64,000 bases of DNA, taken from Moraxella atlantae NBRC 14588 (GTDB lineage Bacteria; Pseudomonadota; Gammaproteobacteria; Pseudomonadales; Moraxellaceae). How positions within the stretch are numbered: position 1 is the stretch's first letter; each line of letters begins with the position of its first letter. A model generated the notes under the pieces. It did no database searches. It was not told where the DNA came from and worked only from the letters and a program-made list of their open reading frames with translations. The DNA is taken from assembly GCF_001591265.1 (NCBI RefSeq), contig NZ_BCUL01000005.1, forward strand, positions 1 to 64,000, written 5' to 3'. Both the position numbers and the translations under genes were made by a program. This document shows positions 16,127 through 24,615 of the stretch, piece after piece.

Positions 16127-17588
16127 CGTCTTCATGGGTGTGATTGGGCGCGGCGGCTATTATGCCAGTTGGCGTGCTCACCAGACTTGGCATTAAGGCT
16201 TTTTCAAACATAGGCAACCTAGCCTGCATTTGCTTGCCGATCACCCACTGCGGATTGGACGGCGCAAAGCCCATCTTGGCTTCGCGTTTGGCAATCAGCT
16301 GTTTGGCGTGATTAAATGCAGGGGCAAATTGGTGGTACTTTGGCAAGCTATCACCAAAAAACGCCTGCCCAAAGTAAGTGAAATCTGCGTCATTGGTACA
16401 GCCAAACGAGGTTCTATCTGCTGCCGATGCGGTGATAATCAACGTGGTTGGGCTAGCAAGCTGCTGGATAAACGAGCCAGAATAACACGCCGATAGCACA
16501 ATTACCCGCCAACGAATACCCGCTTTATCCAACCGTTGGCGCAACCATGCTGGGTCTAAATCATCCAGCGCGATGGGTGGATTTTGCATTTGAATGACAT
16601 TGGGCGCGCCGTGTGAGCTGACTGTCAGCCACAGCACGTCCTCGCTAGGGTTCATGCGACTAGCCACCGCTTGCAACGCCATATCAAGGCTGGTTTTACT
16701 GGCGATCGGTAGGCTGTCTTGCGTGTGTATGTTATTAACCAACACCGCCGTGCGCCCTGCCATGCCAAGCTGGGTCATGGCAAGCTGGCGCGCCTGTTCA
16801 ATTTCATGGGCAAATACATCTTGCTCAGCAAAACCTGCCACGCCGATAAAATACCAATCCGTCACGCCTTTGCGCTCAGCTTGTAGGCTATCAAGCGTTT
16901 GGCGCAGTAGCTCGGGCTGGGCGTACAACGCCTGCTCACTTAGCATTGGCACAGGCGTTTCGGGCATAAAAATCGGCTGCGATTGGACATTTTTTTGCCA
17001 CACCGCAAACACAGCAAACGCCGCCACCATCACCAACACGCGCTCAAGCCACGACCAATGCAGCTGCCGCCCAAATACCCACAACAGCGACAACGCTTGC
17101 CAAACAAACAACAGCGTAAACACGACAGGCAGCACGATATAGCCAAACTCAGGCAACCAACCTGCATGCCCAAGCCATTGAAACAGGCTTTGTAGCAGCG
17201 CCATCATGGTATCGGCAACCAGCCACAAAATTGCAGGCACATAAATCAGCATGGCATTGTAATGTCGCCGCGCCAATATCAGTCCCCACACCAGCATGAC
17301 CATCGGCCACACCAAATAGCTAACCAAGCCTTGCTCGTTAAACGCGCTGGTATCTGCCGCTGATAGCCATGCAAACAGCAAGTTACTGCCCAATGCCGTC
17401 AGCGCAAACGCAAAAAACTGTCCAATCGTTGGCTTGACCCAATAGAACGCCTTACGCGAACCTAACAGCATATAGCCTGCCGCGCGGATATTGGACAAAA
17501 AATTTGCTGTAAAACTGTGTAGCGGTGCTAAACGCAACTGTGAAAAAGCCACTATTAAACGCCCACCTATCCTAGCATATAACACCAA
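16086..17588 (-). CDS. Membrane-anchored C13 family (caspase-fold) peptidase
   Basis: Residues about 45-190 carry several membrane segments. The C-terminal half is a clan CD cysteine peptidase domain with catalytic His326 in VSSHG and Cys368 in LSACYSGSF, the legumain (C13) pattern. ADRTSFGCTNDADFTYFGQAF follows, as in bacterial C13 members. The start is uncertain: TTG at 17588 gives 500 residues and GTG at 17552 gives 488. The SNIRAAGYMLLGSRKAFY segment before the membrane region looks conserved, so an ATG at residue 38 would be too late. Substrate unknown. The 3' end overlaps the glycosyltransferase gene by 41 bp. Confidence 0.83.
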   Translation of the reverse strand: MVLYARIGGRLIVAFSQLRLAPLHSFTANFLSNIRAAGYMLLGSRKAFYWVKPTIGQFFAFALTALGSNLLFAWLSAADTSAFNEQGLVSYLVWPMVMLVWGLILARRHYNAMLIYVPAILWLVADTMMALLQSLFQWLGHAGWLPEFGYIVLPVVFTLLFVWQALSLLWVFGRQLHWSWLERVLVMVAAFAVFAVWQKNVQSQPIFMPETPVPMLSEQALYAQPELLRQTLDSLQAERKGVTDWYFIGVAGFAEQDVFAHEIEQARQLAMTQLGMAGRTAVLVNNIHTQDSLPIASKTSLDMALQAVASRMNPSEDVLWLTVSSHGAPNVIQMQNPPIALDDLDPAWLRQRLDKAGIRWRVIVLSACYSGSFIQQLASPTTLIITASAADRTSFGCTNDADFTYFGQAFFGDSLPKYHQFAPAFNHAKQLIAKREAKMGFAPSNPQWVIGKQMQARLPMFEKALMPSLVSTPTGIIAAAPNHTHEDARAAAPRSASVIP

Positions 17589-17706
17589 TCACGCTTAAAT
17601 TGCCGTTAAGTGCATTTAAGTAAGTATCATCTAAATTTAAGATGGCTTACTGTAACATATCACCGCGTAATATTCTGTGACAATTTAGCAGCCTACGCAT
17701 TCCAAG

Positions 17707-17721
17707 CGACATTTACTGTCG
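17707..17721. repeat. 15-bp palindromic element, copy 2
   Basis: Identical to 7566-7580 (CGACATTTACTGTCG). It lies in the intergenic region upstream of the C13 peptidase gene and downstream of bioD. Confidence 0.7.
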
Positions 17722-17786
17722 TTTTAATAGGTCATGTGATTTTTGAACAGTTTCAAAAAAATTCTTCGATCTTTAAAATCAATTGA

Positions 17787-18494
17787 CTAAAGCGTGTGCG
17801 GCAAAAATCCCTGCCAATAAAACTGTGGCGGTATAGCTTGCACGTGCTGTGCTTGTCGCATTATAGCAGCGCATAACCACGCGACTTGCTCATGGGCAAA
17901 CGCTGTGTCATCGGCAAGCTGATTGAAAACCACCAATGCCAACCTCAAGCCTGCTTGCCAAATCGCTTGCACGCTCAATAAGGCATGGTTGAGGCAACCT
18001 AACTTCACCCCGACCACCAACACCACAGGATAACCCAAGCCTGCTGCAACATCGGCAAGCGTTGCGGTGGCATTAATCGGCGTAAACCAGCCACCTGCCC
18101 CTTCAACCAGCACGACATCAGCAGGGTAATCAACAACGGTGGTTTGCACCGCATCAATCAGTGCATCGGTAGTCAGTTGCACACCATCGCACGCAGCGGC
18201 AATATGCGGTGAGCACGGTGTGGCAAGGCGCACAGGTGCGATGGCCGCCAATGGCGGTGTAACATTGGCAAAGCGGTTAATCTGCTGCGCGTCGCTGCTG
18301 ACACCATCATCAAGCCCTGCGGTGACAGGCTTGATGGCGTACACACGTTGCCCTGCGGTGACGCATTGGCGTACCAATTGCGCGGTGATGGTGGTTTTGC
18401 CAATTTCGGTATCGGTGCCTGTGACAAAATAGACGCCGTTTAGGGTTGGCAATATAAAAAAATCATCCATTAATTTATTTTTCATTTTAATCAT
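17787..18494 (-). CDS. bioD: Dethiobiotin synthetase BioD
   Basis: Closes the ureido ring of dethiobiotin from DAPA, CO2 and ATP. The 235 residues contain the P-loop GTDTEIGKTT, the substrate lysine in AIKPVTAG and the VVLVEGAGGWFTP motif. No other bio gene is adjacent. The first start (18494) overlaps the upstream methyltransferase stop as ATGA; starts at 18485 and 18470 (MDDFFILP) are also possible. The opening codons are AT-rich like the restriction-modification island rather than like the rest of bioD, so the native start may be 18470. Confidence 0.92.
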   Translation of the reverse strand: MIKMKNKLMDDFFILPTLNGVYFVTGTDTEIGKTTITAQLVRQCVTAGQRVYAIKPVTAGLDDGVSSDAQQINRFANVTPPLAAIAPVRLATPCSPHIAAACDGVQLTTDALIDAVQTTVVDYPADVVLVEGAGGWFTPINATATLADVAAGLGYPVVLVVGVKLGCLNHALLSVQAIWQAGLRLALVVFNQLADDTAFAHEQVAWLCAAIMRQAQHVQAIPPQFYWQGFLPHTL

Positions 18495-19477
18495 TCTACA
18501 GATTTATATAAAGATTTTGCTAAATGCCACATTAAAACGGGTGGTACGGCATTGCCAATAGCACGATATTGACGATTGTTCGCAACAGATTCTAACTTAA
18601 AAGTCATAGGAAAAGATTGAATGCTTGAGGCTTCTCTAGGTGTAAAGCGTCTGTATCGTTCACCTACTAATAAAACAGGATCAGTACTATTTAGACTGAC
18701 CTTAGCCAAATGCGAGCTAATAGTATTACAAGGTTGCTCTATATCTTGGTTTCTACCCTTATTCATTTTGTGTTTAACCTTTAGCATACCATCAACGGCT
18801 TTTTGACTAAAAAACCATTGGTCATCATGGTCTGCTTCTGTATCTAATACTTCTTTTAGAGCAACTTTGTTTTCTAAGGTGACTGGCTGGGGGAACTCAA
18901 ATTTATTAAAATCTTGCTCATCTCTAAAACCAACGATAAAAACCCTTTCACGCTTTTGGGGTATGCCGTATTCCGAGGCATTTAGCACCTTAAACTTAAT
19001 GTGATATCCTGCTTGCTCAAATTCATTAATAATCATGGGAAAAGCTTGTTTTTTATTGGCGGACAATAAGCCTTTGACATTCTCACCTATAAAAAATCTT
19101 GGTCGCTTTGCTTTTAAGATTCTGACCATTTCAAAAAACAGTTTACCCTTTTCATCCTTATAGCCTAATCGTGGCGGATTTTGGGCGATAATAGAGAATG
19201 ACTGACAAGGAAAGCCACCCAATAAAATATCGTGGTCTGGCACTTCCTCTAGGGCTATTTCTCTAACGTCTTTCACAATCGCCTTGTGTTTAAAATTATC
19301 ATTATAGATAGTGGTTGCATAGCTATCGTTATCGACTGCATACACGACCTCAAACGGTAATTTTTTATAGCGTTTATTTAAGAACTCAAAACCACCTTGA
19401 ATACCTAAGTCCATGCCACCGCAACCACAAAATAGTGATACCACTTTTAATTTTGGACTTCTAACAGTTGTTCCCAT
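18491..19477 (-). CDS. C5-cytosine DNA methyltransferase, first of a pair
   Basis: Complete 328-residue DNA (cytosine-5)-methyltransferase. Motif I is SLFCGCGGMDLG (14-25), the catalytic cysteine is Cys91 in GGFPCQSFS, motif VI is GENVKG (131-136), motif VIII is PQKRERVFIVG, and motif X is YRAIGNAVPP near the C-terminus. The segment between VIII and IX is the target-recognition region and is short. Its start lies inside the last 31 bases of the endonuclease-like gene, so translation is probably coupled. It is AT-rich compared with flanking genes. It should protect one strand of the site cut by its neighbour. Confidence 0.93.
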   Translation of the reverse strand: MGTTVRSPKLKVVSLFCGCGGMDLGIQGGFEFLNKRYKKLPFEVVYAVDNDSYATTIYNDNFKHKAIVKDVREIALEEVPDHDILLGGFPCQSFSIIAQNPPRLGYKDEKGKLFFEMVRILKAKRPRFFIGENVKGLLSANKKQAFPMIINEFEQAGYHIKFKVLNASEYGIPQKRERVFIVGFRDEQDFNKFEFPQPVTLENKVALKEVLDTEADHDDQWFFSQKAVDGMLKVKHKMNKGRNQDIEQPCNTISSHLAKVSLNSTDPVLLVGERYRRFTPREASSIQSFPMTFKLESVANNRQYRAIGNAVPPVLMWHLAKSLYKSVE

Positions 19478-20877
19478 TGCCCCGCCCCTTCTGTAAATTC
19501 AACAACCCAATTCTTATCTAGCTTTAATTTGCCTTCATTAAGTTGCTTAACTGGATTTTGGATAACAAAAATATTTTTGCTATTTTCATTGATCACTAGG
19601 TAATAGATAAAATATCTGTCTGCTAGTGTCATTGCACTATCCCATTCATTCGGGGTCAATCTAACCTTATTATTGGTTAAAGCCTTCTTAGATTTAGTAG
19701 TTTTAACTTCAATATAGCGTTTCATGCTCGGTATTTCGATACTTTGAACATCATAGCCAACACCCAAAGGAGTGGGTATTTTATTAATTAAATGCCTTCG
19801 GTTATTATTATCATCCATTGTTCGTAAATGCTCGTGAGCTAGTACAAGCGTTTCACCATAGTCACCAATAATTTTCGTTGGTACTTTTTGTCCGCCTTCT
19901 AATTGAATGTAGTATTCTTGAATTAAGTCGGACAAGTTAAGCATTTCGTTTAACCCTAAGTGTGGGGCAAATGCTTCGATATTATCAAAGCTATTCACAT
20001 AGTCGAACCAATATTTTTCTAATTTCGTTATTTCGCTACTAGGAATCGTAGCTTGTTGATAATATTGGTCATAAGCACTAAACCAAACAGGATTATTTAG
20101 GTGATAATCAATCGCTTGTTTATTGTCATCATTTAAGTAATACCAACGCCCCGTACCTTTATCAGTTAGTAAATTTGCTAAAACCATATAATCTAGAATA
20201 TCACCTGCATAGCGATAAACGTCACCTTGTGAAGGATAGCTACCATCAGCTTTTTGAAGTTCAGGATATTGATGGTTATATTTAACTTTGTTTTGACGAT
20301 TATCAATAATTTGCTTTGCGACATCCAAAGGAGTTTTTGTGTGATAAGCTGTTACTCGTAAGTCATAGTAGGCGCATTGGGTTAGCTCCTCAGCTGTTAT
20401 GCTCAAAGGCTTCCCTAGTAAAGCTGTACCTTCAATTAAAGTCTTTAATATAAAGTCACAAGGCTTAAATTTAACTCCATGTCTAATATGCTCAATTACA
20501 GTATGGGGCTTAACGTGTCCTGCGGGATATTGAAAGGTATAAAGAAAATAGTTAAAAAATTCATCTAAATATTGATTAGTCGACAGCCTTCTAGCAGTCA
20601 AACTAGCAAAAAATTCATTATCATTTTCTTGTATAAAAGCAAACAAAGCCGATATTTCAGTCCGCCAATTATCTATCGTTTTCTTGGTAGAAGTAGCATT
20701 GTTCTTAAATTTAAACAAAATATTGTTCAACTCACTATCAAATGCTTGTTTTGGCATTTTGTCAAGTTCAGTAATGGCATTGGCAACATACAATAAAACT
20801 TCTTCAACATCGTTTTTAAAACGTGGTCTGACATGATGAAGTCGATAAAAATACTGTGATGGGATTTGATATGTCAT
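19447..20877 (-). CDS. Restriction endonuclease-like protein with DUF3883-type nuclease domain
   Basis: 476 residues without close similarity to a named enzyme that I recognise. The C-terminal part has GDYGETLVLAHEHL followed by GVGYDVQSIEIPSMKRYIEVKTTK (about 385-410), a PD-(D/E)xK-type core as in DUF3883/NOV C-terminal domains: D in GYDV, E-x-K in IEVKTT. The N-terminal 330 residues are predicted mostly helical and may recognise DNA. Position between two C5 methyltransferases, with 31 bp overlap on one side and 9 bp gap on the other, strongly suggests the nuclease of a type II system with an asymmetric site. The target is unknown. Confidence 0.75.
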   Translation of the reverse strand: MTYQIPSQYFYRLHHVRPRFKNDVEEVLLYVANAITELDKMPKQAFDSELNNILFKFKNNATSTKKTIDNWRTEISALFAFIQENDNEFFASLTARRLSTNQYLDEFFNYFLYTFQYPAGHVKPHTVIEHIRHGVKFKPCDFILKTLIEGTALLGKPLSITAEELTQCAYYDLRVTAYHTKTPLDVAKQIIDNRQNKVKYNHQYPELQKADGSYPSQGDVYRYAGDILDYMVLANLLTDKGTGRWYYLNDDNKQAIDYHLNNPVWFSAYDQYYQQATIPSSEITKLEKYWFDYVNSFDNIEAFAPHLGLNEMLNLSDLIQEYYIQLEGGQKVPTKIIGDYGETLVLAHEHLRTMDDNNNRRHLINKIPTPLGVGYDVQSIEIPSMKRYIEVKTTKSKKALTNNKVRLTPNEWDSAMTLADRYFIYYLVINENSKNIFVIQNPVKQLNEGKLKLDKNWVVEFTEGAGQWEQLLEVQN

Positions 20878-20886
20878 ATTTGTCTT

Positions 20887-21927
20887 TCAATTTTCCGATA
20901 GATAGTCTTTTAGCTTTTCAGCTAAAACTTGGGCTAATAACGGTGGTACAGCATTACCAACTTGCTTATACTGGCTGGTTTTACCTTTCAGAAAAATAAA
21001 GCTGTCTGGGAATGATTGTAGCCTAGCACTTTCTCTAACGGTTGGCACTCGGTTAAAGCGATAGTGAAAATGGTGTCGATGCCCTGTATCGATAGTAAAA
21101 CTAGGTTTTTGACTATTGAACCGTGTCCATGCGATGTTCACCTTTCTAGTTTCTCTTAGATGCTTAGGCAAATCTTTATAGTTACCACCATCAGGTACTT
21201 GAGCAATAATTTCAACAGTTTTTGGAGTATGGATCGTGGTTTGATGATTGTGCAAAACAGTGCTACCAATGCGCATTAGTCGCTGATATTCACTTTGGGC
21301 TTCAACTGGATAAATTTCACCATCTGCAATAGTTTCATCAGGCAAATCACCAATTGCTTGCTTGCAAGTGACAAAATCTTTAGTAGTAGGCAATGGAAAG
21401 TCGAATGTTTGACCATTTTTTAAGCCCACAAAGAAAGCTCTACGCCTGTTTTGGGGTACGCCATATTCAGAAGCTAGCAGTATTTTATAGGTGATCGTAT
21501 AACCTAAATTTGTAAAATCCTCGATGATCTCATCTTTAACTGCTCCTTTACCCATAGATATGATATTAGGCACATTTTCCATAATGAAGGCTTTGGGCTT
21601 AAAATAAGCGACAAAGTTGACAAAAGATTTATATAGCTGATTTCGCTCGTCATCTATCAAGCGTTTACCTGCAATAGAAAAACCTTGACAGGGCGGCCCG
21701 CCAATAATGACATCAATTTCTTTATTGTCTATCTGTTCTGCTATTTGTTTTGGTGAAACATTAAATAGGTCAGCTTTAATAGCCTTAGATTTGATGTGAT
21801 TAAATGCAAACGTATCTAAAGCGTCCTGCCAATGGTCAATTCCTGCAACTACTTCATAACCTGCTTCAATAAAGCCGTGAGACAAACCACCGCAACCACA
21901 AAATAAATCTAAGACTTTATAACGCAT
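20887..21927 (-). CDS. C5-cytosine DNA methyltransferase, second of a pair
   Basis: Complete 346-residue DNA (cytosine-5)-methyltransferase. Motif I is VLDLFCGCGGLSHGF (5-19), the catalytic Cys80 is in GGPPCQGFSIAG, motif VI is MENVPN, motif VIII is VPQNRRRAFFVG, and motifs IX-X are RESARLQSFPD and YKQVGNAVPP. It diverges clearly from the other methyltransferase of the locus, so the two are unlikely to be recent duplicates. It is the first gene of the AT-rich three-gene run on the minus strand; the promoter should lie in 21928-22120. Confidence 0.94.
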   Translation of the reverse strand: MRYKVLDLFCGCGGLSHGFIEAGYEVVAGIDHWQDALDTFAFNHIKSKAIKADLFNVSPKQIAEQIDNKEIDVIIGGPPCQGFSIAGKRLIDDERNQLYKSFVNFVAYFKPKAFIMENVPNIISMGKGAVKDEIIEDFTNLGYTITYKILLASEYGVPQNRRRAFFVGLKNGQTFDFPLPTTKDFVTCKQAIGDLPDETIADGEIYPVEAQSEYQRLMRIGSTVLHNHQTTIHTPKTVEIIAQVPDGGNYKDLPKHLRETRKVNIAWTRFNSQKPSFTIDTGHRHHFHYRFNRVPTVRESARLQSFPDSFIFLKGKTSQYKQVGNAVPPLLAQVLAEKLKDYLSEN

Positions 21928-22120
21928 TGTTATAACTCATAATTAGGCTAAAAAATAGGATTGTAACATAAATGCAAGTGTATCGTGCAATTTCTCACTT
22001 TGTATAGTTTATGCGCCATATAACTCAAGCAACAGTATCATAAACCCGTATACAAACATTGGTCTATATCTTGCTTAGTTTGAAACACATGGCTATCATG
22101 ATAACCCCTATAGTCGCCGA

Positions 22121-22423
22121 ATGATCACCATGACAGACCAATCCGCCGCCGCGTATACTTATTTGCTAGCCGCGTTAAGCCAAGCCGACACGCCTGCTTG
22201 TATCGGCGATTTGTTAGCGGCGATTTTGACAGAAAGCGAGCAGATAGAGATCGCCAACCGCTTGTTGATTTTTGCCCTGCTGCAACAAGGTCTGCCACAG
22301 CGTGAAATCAGCGAACGCCTTGGGGTGGGCATCGCCACGGTATCACGCGGTGCCAAAGCCTACCAACGCCACGCTGTTGCTGCCTTGCTACCTAATTTAG
22401 CAGACGCATTGCCAACCCATTAG
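22121..22423 (+). CDS. trpR: TrpR-like tryptophan repressor
   Basis: A 100-residue Trp repressor family protein. The helix-turn-helix LPQREISERLGVGIATVSRGAKAYQ (58-82) matches the TrpR reading head [20 protein letters not shown]. Upstream, LTESEQIEIANRLLIFALLQQG corresponds to the tryptophan-binding core. An ATG at 22130 is an alternative start. It lies 90 bp before trpE in the same direction, and that gap holds a promoter with a GTACTAG half-operator. Repression of trpEG by tryptophan-bound protein is inferred. Confidence 0.85.
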   Translation: MITMTDQSAAAYTYLLAALSQADTPACIGDLLAAILTESEQIEIANRLLIFALLQQGLPQREISERLGVGIATVSRGAKAYQRHAVAALLPNLADALPTH

Positions 22424-22444
22424 CTTGTCTATTTTGTCATAGTA

Positions 22445-22472
22445 TTGTATCAATGTACTAGAACATGATAAT
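22445..22472 (+). promoter_or_regulatory. trpE promoter with TrpR operator half-site
   Basis: TTGTAT (22445-22450) and GATAAT (22467-22472), 16 bp apart, form a sigma-70-like promoter. GTACTAG (22455-22461) in the spacer equals one arm of the E. coli trp operator; the other arm is poor. Confidence 0.55.
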
Positions 22473-22513
22473 ATTGTATGATTATTTTATAGCTTGATTT
22501 CATAGGTCGTTTT

Positions 22514-23935
22514 ATGCCTGCCACACCATCTACCACACCGCCCATGCTAGATATTCCCAGTAAGCCAAATTTAATCAAAATCGCACAAGATATTGATTTT
22601 TTTGATTTATTTAAACGCATTGAGCAGCAGTTTGACACGTGTTTTTTGCTTGAGTCGTTGGGTGCAGACAGCCACCTAGCGCGTCACCATGCCATCGGGT
22701 TTGACCCTGTGCAGACGATTTATGCCAAAGACCGCCACACATTGGTGATTGAGGATAATCGCAACGGCACAACGCAGACTTATGCAACGGATAATCCGTA
22801 TCAGCTATTACGTGCCATCACACCGCAGCATGTCATCGCGCGGCAGCACACGGGCGGCTTGGTCGGCTATCTAGGCTTTGACAGCGTGAATTTTTTTGAG
22901 CCAAGTCTTGATGTACCTGCGCATACAAATTTTGCACCGTTTAAATTTGGTTTGTATTTAGACGGTTTAAGCTATGACAAAATGACGGGCGAGATTTTTT
23001 ATTTTTATTACAATGAAAATCGCTTGACACAAATTCAGGCGTTATTGAGCCAGCCTGTACCCGAGTTGTCACCGCCGCAGGTGACGTTTGTCGGCGATGG
23101 CATGAGCCGTACCGAGCACGCCGCCGCTGTCGCACAGGTCAAAGAGGACATCATTGCAGGGCGGATTTTTCAATGCGAGGTCGGCTTTAAGTCGCATTAT
23201 CGCATCGAGGGCGAGTATTTGCCGATTTATGCGCGGCTGCGTGAGGTCAATCCGTCGCCACATATGTATTTTGTTAAATTTGGGCAACAAAAAATCTTGG
23301 GCGCGTCGCCTGAGCTGTTGTTTCGTTTGCGCGGTGGCGAGATGGAGACGTTTCCGCTAGCAGGCACGACCAAACGCGGCAGGGATGCACACGAGGATCG
23401 CCAACTGGCACGCGCGCTGCTTAATGACCCAAAAGAAATCGCTGAGCACAATATGTTGGTGGATTTGCACCGCAATGATATCGGACGGGTAGCGCAATTT
23501 GGCACAGTCAAGGTGCGTAATTTGATGGATATCAAGCGTTTTTCGCACGTACAGCATATTTCGTCAGAAATCGTTGGGATTTTGCACCCCGACGAAGATA
23601 TGTTCAGTGCACTTGCTAGCAATTTTCCAGCAGGTACGCTGTCGGGGGCACCCAAAATCGAGGCAATTAAAATTATCAGTGCGTTAGAACCCGATGGGCG
23701 CGGCGCGTATGGCGGTGCATTGGGGCAATTTAGCTTGAATGGTGATTGTATTTTTGCCATTCCAATTCGTAGCCTGTTTGCCCATGGTACGACAGCATAC
23801 GCGCAGACTTGCGGCGGCAATGTGTATGACTCCAACGCCGATGATGAATACGAAGAAATCGTGCGTAAGCTTGCCGCCATGCGCGTGGTTCTACAGCATT
23901 TTATGGCAGAAAAAAATCCTAAAGGTACCGTATGA
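22514..23935 (+). CDS. trpE: Anthranilate synthase component I TrpE
   Basis: Converts chorismate and ammonia to anthranilate with TrpG. The 473 residues include the tryptophan-feedback motif LLES (45-48), GGLVGYLGFD, and the chorismate-binding C-terminal half with FPLAGTTKRGRD, LVDLHRNDIGRV, FPAGTLSGAPK and AQTCGGNVYDS. PLAGT marks anthranilate synthase; aminodeoxychorismate synthases have lysine in place of this alanine. The usual GDIFQVVLSQR segment reads GRIFQCEVGFKSHYR. AGGT precedes the ATG at 22514. The stop overlaps the trpG start as ATGA, so the two are coupled. Confidence 0.88.
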   Translation: MPATPSTTPPMLDIPSKPNLIKIAQDIDFFDLFKRIEQQFDTCFLLESLGADSHLARHHAIGFDPVQTIYAKDRHTLVIEDNRNGTTQTYATDNPYQLLRAITPQHVIARQHTGGLVGYLGFDSVNFFEPSLDVPAHTNFAPFKFGLYLDGLSYDKMTGEIFYFYYNENRLTQIQALLSQPVPELSPPQVTFVGDGMSRTEHAAAVAQVKEDIIAGRIFQCEVGFKSHYRIEGEYLPIYARLREVNPSPHMYFVKFGQQKILGASPELLFRLRGGEMETFPLAGTTKRGRDAHEDRQLARALLNDPKEIAEHNMLVDLHRNDIGRVAQFGTVKVRNLMDIKRFSHVQHISSEIVGILHPDEDMFSALASNFPAGTLSGAPKIEAIKIISALEPDGRGAYGGALGQFSLNGDCIFAIPIRSLFAHGTTAYAQTCGGNVYDSNADDEYEEIVRKLAAMRVVLQHFMAEKNPKGTV

Positions 23936-24588
23936 ACGTGTTAATTATTGATAATTTTGATTCATTTACCTTTAACTTGTATCAATATATCGGTGAGATT
24001 TTACGCGCCGAACGCGCACCGTTTGATGTGATCGTCAAGCGCAACAACGCTTTGAGCCTAGCAGATATCGATACCATCGCGCCTGAGCGAATTATCATCT
24101 CGCCTGGACCTGGCGCGCCCGATGATCCTGCATATTTTGGTATCTGTAGCGACGTGATTCAGACGTGGGGTAAGCACACGCCGCTGCTTGGGGTGTGTTT
24201 GGGCATGCAAGGCATTGCGCATGTATTTGGCGGCAAGGTCGGGCGCGCGCGCGTGCCAATGCATGGTAAAACCTCACCGCTGTGGCACGATGGCGCAGGC
24301 GTATACCACGGTTTGCCGCAAGGCGTGGATATCATGCGCTATCATTCGCTGGCGGTTGAGGCAACAAGCCTACCCGATTGCTTGACTGTGACCAGTTTGG
24401 CGCATGACACACATGACCCAACAAACGCCCATGATTTTGCCAGTGTGGTGCAAAACATGGGTGAAAATTCAGAAATTATGGGCATTTGCCATCGTGAGTA
24501 TCCGATTCAAGGTGTGCAGTTTCACCCCGAATCGTTTGCCACCGAAGGCGCAAAAGTGATGTTAAAAAATTTCTTATTTGGTCATTAA
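23932..24588 (+). CDS. trpG: Anthranilate synthase glutaminase component TrpG
   Basis: Class I glutamine amidotransferase that feeds ammonia to TrpE. The 218 residues show IIDNFDSFTFNLYQY (5-19), SPGPGAPDD (57-65), nucleophile Cys89 in GVCLGMQG, and the C-terminal VQFHPES with catalytic His and Glu. Start overlaps trpE by 4 bp. trpD and trpC are not adjacent. Some TrpG proteins also serve aminodeoxychorismate synthase; with a TrpE next door the anthranilate role is likely primary. Confidence 0.92.
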   Translation: MNVLIIDNFDSFTFNLYQYIGEILRAERAPFDVIVKRNNALSLADIDTIAPERIIISPGPGAPDDPAYFGICSDVIQTWGKHTPLLGVCLGMQGIAHVFGGKVGRARVPMHGKTSPLWHDGAGVYHGLPQGVDIMRYHSLAVEATSLPDCLTVTSLAHDTHDPTNAHDFASVVQNMGENSEIMGICHREYPIQGVQFHPESFATEGAKVMLKNFLFGH

Positions 24589-24598
24589 TGCCCAAATC

Positions 24599-24615
24599 GC
24601 CAGCAGCTGGCTTTT
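24599..24615 (+). terminator. Short intrinsic terminator after trpG
   Basis: GCCAG, loop CAG, CTGGC, then TTTT, 11 bp after the trpG stop. It touches the stop codon of the convergent NRDE gene. Short stem, so moderate support. Confidence 0.5.

Noticed and set aside
16594-17142. 182-codon frame antisense to the C13 peptidase gene
   Set aside because: Opposes intact membrane helices and peptidase motifs; composition is shadow-like.
23227-23880. 217-codon frame antisense to trpE
   Set aside because: Long only because the coding strand is codon-biased; the Ser-, Ile- and Pro-rich translation is typical of an antisense shadow and trpE is clearly real.
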